Positions 15,746 to 25,077 of a DNA stretch of 64,000 nt are shown here, one piece after another (position 1 is the first letter of the stretch; the number at the start of each line of letters is the position of its first letter). Source of the stretch: Afipia sp. (GTDB lineage: Bacteria > Pseudomonadota > Alphaproteobacteria > Rhizobiales > Xanthobacteraceae); contig JAFVHU010000140.1 of NCBI GenBank assembly GCA_017474385.1, forward strand, positions 23,142 to 87,141, written 5' to 3'. The notes under the pieces are model-generated. The model made no database searches. It was not told the origin of the DNA and worked only from the letters and a program-made list of their open reading frames with translations. Both the position numbers and the translations under genes were made by a program.

Positions 15746-17422
15746 TCAATGGCCGCTGGCGGCTGCTGGAGGGAGAATCTTGCTCTCGGAGATTAACATC
15801 CGTTCAAGTGTTTCCAGCCGGTCGGCGTCACGCGGCGGTTTATCCCATCGCAACCGGCTGATGCGGGGAAAGCGCATGGCGACACCGGACTTGTGCCGCG
15901 CCGAGCGCGCCAGCCCCTCGAACGCCACCTCGAACACCAGTCCCTGATCCGGCTCATGCACCACATGGCGCACAGGGCCGAACTTCTCGGTGGTGTGGCG
16001 GCGGACGAAACGGTCGATTTGAATCAACTCCTCGTCGGTGAAGCCGAAATAGGCCTTGCCGACCGGTACGAGCTGATCGGCGCCGTCGATGCTGGTCCAG
16101 ACGCCGAACGTGTAATCGGAATAGTATGAGGAGCGCTTGCCGTGGCCGCGCTGCGCGTACATCAGCACAGCGTCGATGATGTGCGGATCGCGTTTCCATT
16201 TCCACCACTGGCCTTTCGGGCGGCCCGGCAGATACGGCGCGTCGCGGCGCTTGAGCATCACACCCTCGACAGCGTCCGAATCCTCCCCGGCGCCGGCACT
16301 GGCAGGATCGGCCCGCGCGGCGGCGAGATCGCCCCATGTCTTGAATGGCACTTGTGGCGACAGATCGATGCGCGGATCGGCGAGTTGCGTGACGAAAGTT
16401 TCGAGTTTCACGCGCCGCTCGGCGAAGGTCAGCATGCGCAGATCGTTGTCGCCGTCACTGAGCAGGTCGTAGGCGCGCAGATGAATCGGATAATCCTTCG
16501 TCAGTTTCGGTGTCACGGATTTCCGGTTCAGCCGCTGCTGTAGCACGTTGAATGCCTGCACGCGTCCTTCGCGCAAAACCAGCAATTCACCGTCGAGCGC
16601 GCCGGGCAGTCTCAAGGATGGCACCAGATCGGGAAAGCTCTTGGTGATGTCTTCGCCAGTGCGTGAGTAAAGACGCGTGAGAATGCTGCCGCGCTCGTCC
16701 TTTCCGCTCACGGCCTGCACGCGAATGCCGTCCCATTTCCATTCGGCGGTGAAGTCTTCCGGCGCGAGGTTCGCAAAGTCCGAGGCCTCAATGGCGTGCG
16801 CCAGCATCACTGGACGGAACGGCGCCGGATCGCGATTAACCGGTTTGTCGGCGCGGCCCTCCAGCCATGCGAACAGATCGAGATACGGCGGCACAAGCCC
16901 TGGCCAGATCAGTTCGACGTCGTGCGCGTCCTTGTCGCCCAGCGCTGCTGCTGCGGTTTTCGCCAGCCGCGCGGAGACGCCGATGCGCAAGCCGCCGGTG
17001 ACGAGCTTCAGCAGCGCCCAGCGCCCGGTCTCATCAAGCTCGTCGAGCCAGCGCACCAGTTGCGCCGGGATTTCCGTCTTGCCCAGCGTGTTGAAAGTGG
17101 TGACCACGTCGGTCAGCGTCGGCGGGGGCGGCGAGTTGGTGGCGCGCTTGTCCGCCGGCCACATCAGCGCGACCGTTTCCGACAGGTCGCCGACGTAGTC
17201 ATAGGACAATGCAAACAGTACCGGATCGGTGCGCGCTGCGATCAGGTCGCGGATCAATCCCGCCTTGGCATGACGAAACGATAGCGCGCTCGTCAACGCC
17301 GCCAGCGCCCAGCCGCGGTCGGGGTCAGGTACCTCGCGAAAGTAACTCGTGATCAGCCGCAGCTTGTTGTTGCGGCCGGGTTCATAGGCCAAACGATCGA
17401 GCAGATGCGCGAATCGGTTCAT
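15746..17422 (-). CDS. ATP-dependent DNA ligase, cisplatin-damage-response type
   Basis: A 558-residue ligase. The nucleotidyl-acceptor lysine is Lys229 in the motif I stretch AEWKWDGIRVQ. Downstream come the OBD-region VEGVMLKRRDAPY and KWKRDPHIIDAVLMY motifs. The N-terminal 200 residues are the DNA-binding domain of bacterial LigB/LigC-like enzymes. It seals nicks with ATP, separately from the essential NAD+ ligase. It overlaps the exonuclease stop by four bases. In Pseudomonas the same partners (ligase, MBL exonuclease, Lhr helicase, PdeM phosphoesterase) form one DNA-repair cluster; here the other two are 4 kb away on the opposite strand. Confidence 0.93.
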   Translation of the reverse strand: MNRFAHLLDRLAYEPGRNNKLRLITSYFREVPDPDRGWALAALTSALSFRHAKAGLIRDLIAARTDPVLFALSYDYVGDLSETVALMWPADKRATNSPPPPTLTDVVTTFNTLGKTEIPAQLVRWLDELDETGRWALLKLVTGGLRIGVSARLAKTAAAALGDKDAHDVELIWPGLVPPYLDLFAWLEGRADKPVNRDPAPFRPVMLAHAIEASDFANLAPEDFTAEWKWDGIRVQAVSGKDERGSILTRLYSRTGEDITKSFPDLVPSLRLPGALDGELLVLREGRVQAFNVLQQRLNRKSVTPKLTKDYPIHLRAYDLLSDGDNDLRMLTFAERRVKLETFVTQLADPRIDLSPQVPFKTWGDLAAARADPASAGAGEDSDAVEGVMLKRRDAPYLPGRPKGQWWKWKRDPHIIDAVLMYAQRGHGKRSSYYSDYTFGVWTSIDGADQLVPVGKAYFGFTDEELIQIDRFVRRHTTEKFGPVRHVVHEPDQGLVFEVAFEGLARSARHKSGVAMRFPRISRLRWDKPPRDADRLETLERMLISESKILPPAAASGH

Positions 17423-18450
17423 GACGCCGCCTCTTCCGGCGGAGCGCCTTCATCCTCGTCGCCATAGCCGACCAGATCGAGCGGGCGGGCTTTCAGGCCC
17501 TTCGACTGGCACCAGTGCACCAGCGCGTCTTCCTGCCCATGCGTGACCCAGACTTCTCCCGCACCGGTCGCGTCGATGGTCGCGCACAATCCGTCCCAGT
17601 CGGCGTGATCGGAAATCACCAGCGGCAGTTCGATTCCCTTTTGCCGGGCGCGGGCACGCACCCGCATCCAGCCTGATGCAAACGCGGCGACCGGATCGGG
17701 AAATCGCCGCGTCCAGACGTCGGTGGTCGCGGACGGCGGCGCGAGCGTAATGGTCCCGGCGAGATCGGCCTTCTTCATACCTTTCGCCATTCGCAGCTCG
17801 CCGAGGTCGATGCCACGGCTCTCATAGTAGCGCGTGATCTTCTCCATCGCGCCGTGCAGATAAATCGGTGCGTCGTATCCCGCCGCACGGATCATCGCGA
17901 TGACGCGTTGCGCCTTGCCAAGCGAATACGCGCCGACCAGATGCGCGCGCTCCGGAAACAGCGACACCGATGCCAGCAGTTTCGCGATCTCGCCCTCAAC
18001 ATTGCTATGTCGGAATATCGGCAGTCCGAACGTCGCCTCGGTGATGAACACGTCGCACGGCACCACCTCGAACGGTGCGCAGGTCGGATCGGGCGTATCC
18101 TTGTAGTCGCCCGATGCGACGATCCTGGTCTTGCCGCTGCTGACAGCGATCTGTGCCGAGCCCAGCACATGACCGGCGGGATGAAACGTGACGCTGACCG
18201 CGCCCAGTTCGATGGTTTCGCCGTAGGAAATCGCCTGCGTGCTGCCGGCGAAATTGTCGCCGTAACGCAGTCTCATGATGTCGAGGGTTTCTTGCGTTGC
18301 GAGCACCGCGCCGTGGCCGGGACGGGCATGATCGGAATGGCCATGGGTGATCAGCGCCCGCTCGACCGGCCGCACAGGGTCGATATGAAAGCCGCCGGGC
18401 TTGCAGCAGAGGCCGGCGGCGACGGGCATCAGGATGTCTTGCGGGCGCAT
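17419..18450 (-). CDS. Ligase-associated DNA exonuclease, metallo-beta-lactamase fold
   Basis: A 343-residue MBL/beta-CASP nuclease related to SNM1. The metal-binding motif is HGHSDHARPGH (His36, His38, Asp40, His41). Further motifs are FHPAGHVLGSAQ, the Asp in VASGDYKDTPDPT, and the C-terminal VISDHADWDGL and VTHGQEDALVHW. Relatives digest DNA ends 5' to 3' in the ligase-associated repair pathway. It is the first gene of the two-gene - strand operon and overlaps the ligase start (ATGA). Its promoter must lie in the 81 bp it shares with the divergent methyltransferase gene. Confidence 0.93.
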   Translation of the reverse strand: MRPQDILMPVAAGLCCKPGGFHIDPVRPVERALITHGHSDHARPGHGAVLATQETLDIMRLRYGDNFAGSTQAISYGETIELGAVSVTFHPAGHVLGSAQIAVSSGKTRIVASGDYKDTPDPTCAPFEVVPCDVFITEATFGLPIFRHSNVEGEIAKLLASVSLFPERAHLVGAYSLGKAQRVIAMIRAAGYDAPIYLHGAMEKITRYYESRGIDLGELRMAKGMKKADLAGTITLAPPSATTDVWTRRFPDPVAAFASGWMRVRARARQKGIELPLVISDHADWDGLCATIDATGAGEVWVTHGQEDALVHWCQSKGLKARPLDLVGYGDEDEGAPPEEAAS

Positions 18451-18531
18451 GTGCGCTATATAGTCGCTCCATGAGATCGTTGGAGTCTGGTAAATCCAGA
18501 ACGCTCCTTTGTTGAGGTTTATTTCAAGTCC

Positions 18532-19458
18532 ATGCCCGCGTCCTTGTTCCTCTCGTCAGGAAACCTGATCGCCGACCGGCGCTATGATTTCGGACGCGAC
18601 CTGCAATTGCGCGGCGATCTTTCTGCCGCCGCCGACCTGATGGCGCAGGCGGCGGAGCTCGAACCCGGCTTTGCCTCGGCGTGGTTCGCGCTCGGCGATC
18701 TGCGTGAGCAAATGGGCCAGCGCGATGACGCGGTGAGCGCCTATCTCCGTGCCCGCGATGCCGACCCGGACGATCGCCACGGCGCGAAGCTGAGGCTGAT
18801 GCGCCTCGGTGTCGAAGATCTGTCCGCCATGCCGCCGGGTTATGTCCGTGCGCTGTTCGATCAGTACGCGCCGCGGTTCGACAAGACGCTGGTGAACGAT
18901 CTGGATTATCGCGGGCCGGCGGTGTTGCTGAAGGCAGTGCTGGCGGCACGTCACGCGGCAAAACTGCCGGTGCATTTCAAGCGCGCGATTGATCTTGGAT
19001 GCGGGACCGGCCTTGTCGCGCGGGAGTTCGCCTCACTCGTTGACGAATTTGTCGGTATCGATCTGTCGTCCGGTATGATCGAGCGTGCCCGCGCCACCGG
19101 CTTCTACGCGCGTCTGGTTGTAACGGACATGCTGCAAGGTCTGGAGGCCGAGAGCGATGCCAGCGCGCACCTGATCATTGCCGCCGATGCTTTCGTTTAC
19201 GTGCCGGAACTGGAGGCGTTGCTGGTTGAGGCTGCGCGCGTACTGAAGCCGCAGGGTTTGCTGGCGTTCACGGTGGAGACGCACGTTGGCAAAGGCGTGG
19301 TTCTCGGTCCCGGGTTGCGCTACGCCCACAGCGAGGCCTATCTGCGCGCCGCGATTGCCGGTGCGGGATTGACGCTCTGCGAAATCACTTCGGCATCCAC
19401 CCGCATCGAGGCGGGTGAGCCTGTGCCGGGACTGGTCGTCACCGCGAGCAAGACCTAA
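18532..19458 (+). CDS. TPR-containing class I SAM-dependent methyltransferase
   Basis: A 308-residue cytoplasmic protein. Residues about 15-95 look like two or three TPR units (LQLRGDLSAAADLMAQAAELEP, SAWFALGDLREQMGQRDDAVSAYLRARDADP). A Rossmann methyltransferase domain follows, with SAM motif I at AIDLGCGTGLVAREF and the acidic residue in FVGIDLSSGMIERA. Similar rhizobial proteins are annotated as predicted methyltransferases with a TPR; the target is unknown. It lies between the two halves of the ligase-associated repair module, divergent from the exonuclease, and converges on the outer membrane protein gene with a nine-base gap. Confidence 0.88.
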   Translation: MPASLFLSSGNLIADRRYDFGRDLQLRGDLSAAADLMAQAAELEPGFASAWFALGDLREQMGQRDDAVSAYLRARDADPDDRHGAKLRLMRLGVEDLSAMPPGYVRALFDQYAPRFDKTLVNDLDYRGPAVLLKAVLAARHAAKLPVHFKRAIDLGCGTGLVAREFASLVDEFVGIDLSSGMIERARATGFYARLVVTDMLQGLEAESDASAHLIIAADAFVYVPELEALLVEAARVLKPQGLLAFTVETHVGKGVVLGPGLRYAHSEAYLRAAIAGAGLTLCEITSASTRIEAGEPVPGLVVTASKT

Positions 19459-19467
19459 CCACGGCGA

Positions 19468-20898
19468 TCAGTACGCCGCGGTCACCGGCGTATCGAAGTG
19501 GTAATTCACGCCGGTGCGGAAGATGTGATTGGTCTCTTCCGTCGTCAGGTTGTGCTGAATGCCGTTGAGATTGTAGCTGTTCGAGGCGCTGCCGAGATCG
19601 ATGTAGAGATACTCGGTTTTGACGCTCCACTGGCCGGGCCTGAACCAGTCGAACAATTCAAGCGGCGTCTCGACGCCGGCGCCCAGCGCCCAGCCGGCAC
19701 GCACGTCCTTGAAGTTCGCGGTGCCATTGATTCCAAGCGTGGTGATGTTTTCAGTCACGCGCGTTTTCACCTCGCCATAGGCGAGGCCGCCCGTTGCATA
19801 GAACAGCGTCGGGCCGACGCCGTATCCGATCCGCGCGCGCACGGTGCCTAACCAGTCCAGCTTCTGCCGATAGAAAGCCGAGGCCGCTGGCGTGCAGGTG
19901 AACAGGCAGCTTCGATCGGTCTCCTGCGTCGAATACTGGATGTCGCTCTCAAGGCCGTACACGACGTTGCCGCGCTGCCAGTTGTAACCGGCCTGCAAGC
20001 CGCCATTGTAACCGCGCGGCGCGAGGTCGAAGCTGTTGTTGAATGTCGGGCCGGACACGATGCTGTGGGTCGTGGCGTCGCGCGCGATGCCTGAACCACC
20101 GTTGCCGCCGGCGTAGAAGCCGGTCCAGTTCGCGGCAGGCGTGAATGCAAACAGGCTGCCATTGCCGCCGATGTGGTAATTCACACCGGCGCGAAAAATG
20201 CTCTGGCGAACCTCGGTGCCGAGGACATGAGATGTTCCGCCGAGCACGAAAGCCTGGTTGATCGAGCCGAGATCGACATAGAGGTATTCGATCTTCGCGG
20301 TCCAGTTGCCGCCGAGCGCGGCTTCGATGCCGCTGCCCAGTGCAAAGCCGGTCCTGGTCTGCTCGACTGCGAAACTGCCGACGTTGGCGCCGGCGAGGCG
20401 TTCCGTGTCACTCACCTTGACGCCGCCATAAGCTAGACCGCCGGTGAAGTAATTGAGGATCGGGCCCGAGGCGTAGCCGACACGGCCGCGCACGGTGCCG
20501 AACCAGGTCATGTCCTGCCTGAGCACCGCGCTGGTCGCCGCGTTGCAGGTCAGAATGCAGTTCGCGTGGTTTTCCGTGCCGATGCCCTGAATGTCGGCTT
20601 CCGCGCCGATCACCCAGTTGCCGAACTGATAATTGTAACCGGCCTGCCCGCCGCCAACGACGCCCAGCGAGGCGAGATTGAACGTCTCGAACGAACCGCC
20701 GAAGCCGAGCACATCGAGGCCCGAGCGGCCTTCGCCGCCGACGGCGAGACCGGCATTCACGCCGGCATAGAATCCGGTCCAGTCATAGGTGGTCGCTGCG
20801 ACAGGCGCTTTCTTGAAGGCGATTTTGGAAGGAAGGTCCGCGGCCTGGGCGCTTATCGTCGTTGTGACGAGCGCGGCCGCGATCAGAAACTTCTGCAT
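19468..20898 (-). CDS. Double-barrel Omp31-like outer membrane protein
   Basis: A 476-residue exported protein. The signal peptide ends at AQA-A around residue 19-20. Two homologous beta-barrel units follow, residues about 39-247 and 257-472. Each begins (D/N)WTGFYAG, carries a loop cysteine pair (CILTC, CLFTC), passes through the paired motifs W(F/L)GTVR.R(V/I)GY and TGGLAYG, then Y(L)Y(V/I)DLGS, and ends IFR(A/T)GVNYH. Each unit alone is the size of an Omp25/Omp31-type eight-stranded porin-like barrel, so this is a tandem duplication within one polypeptide. ATG 20898 is chosen over 20967 because the signal peptide begins there. Confidence 0.88.
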   Translation of the reverse strand: MQKFLIAAALVTTTISAQAADLPSKIAFKKAPVAATTYDWTGFYAGVNAGLAVGGEGRSGLDVLGFGGSFETFNLASLGVVGGGQAGYNYQFGNWVIGAEADIQGIGTENHANCILTCNAATSAVLRQDMTWFGTVRGRVGYASGPILNYFTGGLAYGGVKVSDTERLAGANVGSFAVEQTRTGFALGSGIEAALGGNWTAKIEYLYVDLGSINQAFVLGGTSHVLGTEVRQSIFRAGVNYHIGGNGSLFAFTPAANWTGFYAGGNGGSGIARDATTHSIVSGPTFNNSFDLAPRGYNGGLQAGYNWQRGNVVYGLESDIQYSTQETDRSCLFTCTPAASAFYRQKLDWLGTVRARIGYGVGPTLFYATGGLAYGEVKTRVTENITTLGINGTANFKDVRAGWALGAGVETPLELFDWFRPGQWSVKTEYLYIDLGSASNSYNLNGIQHNLTTEETNHIFRTGVNYHFDTPVTAAY

Positions 20899-21209
20899 GG
20901 AATTCCACTTCGGATTGCATTCCTGTTTAGCGGTTGCCGGGGGGTTCTGCTGTACCTTGCGGGCCACACATGGGCCAAATTGTCGCAGCGCGGCTTCACG
21001 AAATTTTGCTGGAGTTAAAGGCGGTTACGGCTCGGGCGAGCGAAATGACCCGGCCGACCGTGCAAAACGATCCGGCGTGACGCCAAAACGCAAGACAGGG
21101 GTCCTGGTCACGGCAGGATGCCGTGATCTGCGTCCGATCCGCGATGAATCGCCGAAAATCAAAGGCATCGCAGAACGCCGCTGAACCAATTCAGGGAGAC
21201 AACAAGAAA
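20899..21209. promoter_or_regulatory. Divergent intergenic region, omp / solute-binding protein
   Basis: 311 bases between two divergent exported-protein genes, so it must hold both promoters. The clearest structure is a perfect hairpin at 21108-21126 (TCACGGCA, loop GGA, TGCCGTGA) in the leader of the binding-protein gene. A GGGA Shine-Dalgarno site lies at 21194-21197. No convincing coding sequence is seen. Confidence 0.45.
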
Positions 21210-22427
21210 ATGAAAACGACGATGAAATCGTTCGCTGCCGGCGCTGCGTTTGCTGCTGCTGTTCTGACGGCGGCTCCGGACGCACACGCGCAGAAGAAAT
21301 ACGATCCCGGTGCCAGCGATACCGAGATCAAGCTGGGGCAGACCGTGCCGCATTCGGGGCCGGGCTCGCTATACGGCGTGATCGGCCGCACCCAGGCGGC
21401 GTATTTCCAGATGCTGAATGAAAAGGGCGGCATCAACGGGCGCAAGATCACGTTCCTGACGCTGGATGATTCCTACAGCGCGCCGAAGACCGTTGAGGCG
21501 ACGCGGCGTCTGGTCGAGCAGGAAGAAGTCCTTGCGCTGTTCGGCTCGCTGGGCACCGGCCCGCAGACGGCTGTGCAGAAATATCTTAACGGCAAGAACA
21601 TCCCGCAACTCCTGCTCAACACCGGGGCCGGGCGCTGGAACGATCCGAAGAATTTCAAATGGACCACGCCGGGCCTGCCGCTCTATCCGACCGAGGGCCG
21701 AATCCTTGCGCGCTATCTCTTGCAGAAGAAGCCGGACGCCAAGGTCGCCATCCTTTACCAGAACGATGAGTTCGGCCGCGACTACATGAATTCGTTCAAG
21801 GAGATTTTGACGGAAGCTGGCGGCAAGGTGAAGGTCGTCGCGGAGGCATCCTATGATCTCACCGATCCGACCATCGATTCACAGATGATCAATCTGTCGA
21901 AATCCGGTGCGGATGTTTTCTACAATATCTCAACCGGCAAGGCGACGTCGCAATCGATCCGCAAGGTTGCCGAGCTTGGCTGGAAGCCGCTGCATCTCCT
22001 CGTCAGCACATCGAGTGGCCGGTCGATTCTCAATGCGGCTGGCGCGGATAATGCCATTGGCATCGTGGCCGCGAGCTACACCAAGGAAGTCGGCAGCCCG
22101 AAATGGGCGGATGATCCCGACGTGAAAGGATTTCAGGAGCTGCGGACAAAATATCTGCCGAATGTCGATCAGGACAACACGATCGCGTTCCAGGGTTATT
22201 CGCAGGCGGTGACCATGGCGCGCATTCTCGAAAAATGCGGTGACGAACTCACCCACGCCAATGTCCTGAAGCAGGCCACATCGCTGGCGGGTTACAAGGC
22301 GCCGATCTTCCTGCCCGGCATTACCTATTCAACATCTCCGGATGATTATTCGCCGATCAAGACACTGTTCATCGGGACTTTCAACGGCAGGGACTGGGAC
22401 CTCGACGCAAAGCCGGTCAGCCAATAA
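21210..22427 (+). CDS. Branched-chain amino acid ABC transporter substrate-binding protein (LivK-like)
   Basis: A 405-residue periplasmic protein with a signal peptide ending at AHA (residue about 26). The Peripla_BP_6 pattern is clear: EIKLGQTVPHSGPGSLYGVIGRTQAAYFQMLNEKGGINGRKI, then FGSLGTGPQTAVQKYLN and the second-lobe VAILYQNDEFGRDY. Rhizobial genomes carry many such orphan receptors for branched-chain amino acids, aromatic acids or other organic acids. No livHMGF genes are adjacent, so it must share a permease elsewhere. ATG 21210 follows a GGGAG site and the signal peptide; upstream in-frame 21123 is rejected. Confidence 0.93.
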   Translation: MKTTMKSFAAGAAFAAAVLTAAPDAHAQKKYDPGASDTEIKLGQTVPHSGPGSLYGVIGRTQAAYFQMLNEKGGINGRKITFLTLDDSYSAPKTVEATRRLVEQEEVLALFGSLGTGPQTAVQKYLNGKNIPQLLLNTGAGRWNDPKNFKWTTPGLPLYPTEGRILARYLLQKKPDAKVAILYQNDEFGRDYMNSFKEILTEAGGKVKVVAEASYDLTDPTIDSQMINLSKSGADVFYNISTGKATSQSIRKVAELGWKPLHLLVSTSSGRSILNAAGADNAIGIVAASYTKEVGSPKWADDPDVKGFQELRTKYLPNVDQDNTIAFQGYSQAVTMARILEKCGDELTHANVLKQATSLAGYKAPIFLPGITYSTSPDDYSPIKTLFIGTFNGRDWDLDAKPVSQ

Positions 22428-22509
22428 TCAGAAATAATAGGTGCGAGGGCAGGGTGGAATTTCCGCCGCTGCCCTCGACCGTGACCGTGCGACGCCTTAC
22501 TTCTAGGCA

Positions 22510-25071
22510 GTGGACACCAAGACCCCGACATCGCCTGATTTGCTGCCCGAGATTTTCCAGCGCTGGTTTGCGGCGCGGGGCTGGTCGCCGCGCGCGCATC
22601 AGCTTGATCTGATGGCGAAAGCGCACAGCAACCGCTCGGCGCTGCTGATCGCGCCGACAGGCGCAGGCAAGACGCTGGCGGGATTCCTGCCGACATTGGT
22701 GGAACTCGGCACGCCCCAATCCAAATCCGCGAAAACAATATCGACCGGACGCGGTGTCGTGCGTAGCGGTGGCCTGCACACGCTCTACATTTCGCCACTG
22801 AAGGCGCTGGCGGTGGATATCGCCCGCAATCTCGAACGGCCGATTGCCGACATGAAGCTGCCGGTGAGGGTTGAGACCCGCACCGGCGACACGCCGGTAT
22901 CGCGGCGGCAGCGCCAGCGCAAATATCCGCCGGATATTTTGCTCACGACCCCCGAACAGCTCGCGCTGCTGCTGTCGTCCGACGACGCACCGTATCTTTT
23001 CTCGTCGCTGAAACGGATTGTGCTTGATGAATTGCACGCGCTGGTGACGTCCAAGCGCGGCGATCTGTTGTCACTCGGCCTCGCGCGGCTGTGGCGGCTT
23101 GCGCCGCAGGCAACGGCCGTCGGCCTGTCGGCAACCGTCGCGGAGCCAGATGACCTGCGACGTTATCTGATGCCGCAGATGAGCGCTGCACAGAACATGG
23201 CCGATCTTGTGATCGCTGACGCCGGCGCAGCGCCCATCGTTGAGATGCTCGATACCAAGGAGCGGCTGCCATGGGCGGGTCACATGGCGCGTCATGCGTT
23301 GGCTGAGATTTACGATCTGGTCAAAGCCAACAAGACTTCGCTGATGTTCGTCAACACCCGCGCGCAGGCGGAGATGCTGTTTCAGGACCTGTGGCGTATC
23401 AACGACGACGGCCTTGCGATTGCACTCCATCACGGTTCGCTCGATGTCGCGCAGCGCCGCAAGGTCGAGGACGCAATGGCGGCGGGCAAGCTGCGCGGCG
23501 TGGTGTGTACCTCGTCGCTGGACCTCGGCATCGACTGGGGCGACATCGATCTCGTTATCAATGTCGGCGCGCCGAAGGGTGCATCGCGGCTGATGCAGCG
23601 AATCGGCCGCGCGAATCATCGTCTCGACGAGCCGTCGCGCGCAGTCATGGTGCCGGCCAATCGGTTCGAGGTGCTGGAGTGCCGCGCCGCCATCGATGCG
23701 GTCGCGGAAAATGCGCAGGACACGCCGCCGCAACGCACCGGCTCGCTCGACGTGCTGGCGCAGCATGTGCTCGGTTGTGCCTGCGGCGAGCCGTTTCTCG
23801 CTGATGTGCTTTACGAGGAGGTGCGCAGCGCTGCGCCTTATGCGGATTTGCCACGCAAGGATTTCGGCGATGTGATCGATTTCGTCGCCACTGGCGGCTA
23901 CGCGCTGAAAAGCTATGAGCGGTTTGCGCGCATCAAGCAGGACAAAGCCGGGAAATGGCGGGTCACCAATCCGCGCGTGCGCCAGAGCTATCGCCTCAAC
24001 GTCGGCACCATTGTCGAAGAGCCGATGCTGAAGGTGAAACTGGTGCGCGGCCGCAGCAAGGGTTCAGGCTCGACCGGAGCGATCGCGCGGGGCGGGCGGA
24101 TGCTCGGCCAGATCGAGGAATATTTCATTGAAGGACTGGTGCCGAACGACACCTTTGTGTTTGGCGGCGAGGTCGTGCGCCACGAAGCGTTGATGGAAGA
24201 TGAAGTCTACGTCTCGCGCAGCAACGACGCCAACGCGAAGGTGCCGTCCTACGCGGGCGGTAAGTTTCCGCTCTCGACCTATCTCGCCGAGCGCGTGCGT
24301 CTCCTGCTGGCGGATCGGCGCGCATGGAAAGGTTTGCCCGATCAGGTCCGCGAATGGCTGTCGCTGCAGGCGGCGTTTTCCCGCGTGCCGGGCCCGCGCG
24401 AGTTGATCGTCGAAACATTCCCGCGGGCCGACAAGCATTATCTCGTCTGCTACCCGTTTGAAGGGCGGCTTGCGCATCAGACGCTCGGCATGTTGCTGAC
24501 ACGGCGACTGGAGCGGGGACGCGCAAAGCCGCTCGGCTTTGTCGCCAATGAATACGCGCTGGCGGTGTGGTCGCTCGGCGACATGTCGTCAATGATCCGG
24601 GGTGGCCGTCTCGATCTCGATGCCTTGTTCGATCCGGACATGCTCGGCGACGATCTCGAAGCGTGGCTTGCGGAATCGGCGCTGATGAAGCGCACGTTCC
24701 GCACCTGCGCGGTGATTTCGGGCCTGATCGCGCGGCGCTTTACCGGCGAGGAGAAGTCGCGGCGGCAGGTGCTGTTCTCGACCGATCTGGTCTACGACGT
24801 CTTGCGCAAGCACCAGCCTGATCACGTGCTGCTGCGCGCCGCCCGGGCCGATGCCGCAACCGGCCTTTTGGATATTCGCCGTCTCAGCGATATGCTGATC
24901 CGGATCAAGGGCCGAATCACGCACAAGGAACTCGATCGGGTGTCGCCGCTGGCGGTGCCGGTGATGCTGGAAATCGGCCGCGAAGCGGTTTATGGCGAAG
25001 CGTCCGATGAGTTGCTGGCGGAGGCTGCCGAGGAACTCGTGAAAGAGGCGATGTCGCCCGATCAGGATTGA
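22510..25071 (+). CDS. Ligase-associated DNA damage response DEXH-box helicase (Lhr-core)
   Basis: An 853-residue SF2 helicase. Motif I is IAPTGAGKTLAGFLP, the DEVH-box variant is VLDELHAL, motif III is GLSATVAEP, and motifs V-VI are CTSSLDLGIDWGDIDLVI and RLMQRIGRANHR. A winged-helix and Lhr-specific C-terminal domain follow. Lhr-core proteins unwind RNA:DNA and DNA duplexes 3' to 5'. It starts with GTG; the pdeM gene follows six bases after its stop. Together with the - strand exonuclease/ligase pair it completes the four-protein ligase-associated repair set. Confidence 0.95.
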   Translation: MDTKTPTSPDLLPEIFQRWFAARGWSPRAHQLDLMAKAHSNRSALLIAPTGAGKTLAGFLPTLVELGTPQSKSAKTISTGRGVVRSGGLHTLYISPLKALAVDIARNLERPIADMKLPVRVETRTGDTPVSRRQRQRKYPPDILLTTPEQLALLLSSDDAPYLFSSLKRIVLDELHALVTSKRGDLLSLGLARLWRLAPQATAVGLSATVAEPDDLRRYLMPQMSAAQNMADLVIADAGAAPIVEMLDTKERLPWAGHMARHALAEIYDLVKANKTSLMFVNTRAQAEMLFQDLWRINDDGLAIALHHGSLDVAQRRKVEDAMAAGKLRGVVCTSSLDLGIDWGDIDLVINVGAPKGASRLMQRIGRANHRLDEPSRAVMVPANRFEVLECRAAIDAVAENAQDTPPQRTGSLDVLAQHVLGCACGEPFLADVLYEEVRSAAPYADLPRKDFGDVIDFVATGGYALKSYERFARIKQDKAGKWRVTNPRVRQSYRLNVGTIVEEPMLKVKLVRGRSKGSGSTGAIARGGRMLGQIEEYFIEGLVPNDTFVFGGEVVRHEALMEDEVYVSRSNDANAKVPSYAGGKFPLSTYLAERVRLLLADRRAWKGLPDQVREWLSLQAAFSRVPGPRELIVETFPRADKHYLVCYPFEGRLAHQTLGMLLTRRLERGRAKPLGFVANEYALAVWSLGDMSSMIRGGRLDLDALFDPDMLGDDLEAWLAESALMKRTFRTCAVISGLIARRFTGEEKSRRQVLFSTDLVYDVLRKHQPDHVLLRAARADAATGLLDIRRLSDMLIRIKGRITHKELDRVSPLAVPVMLEIGREAVYGEASDELLAEAAEELVKEAMSPDQD

Positions 25072-25077
25072 CGAGAG

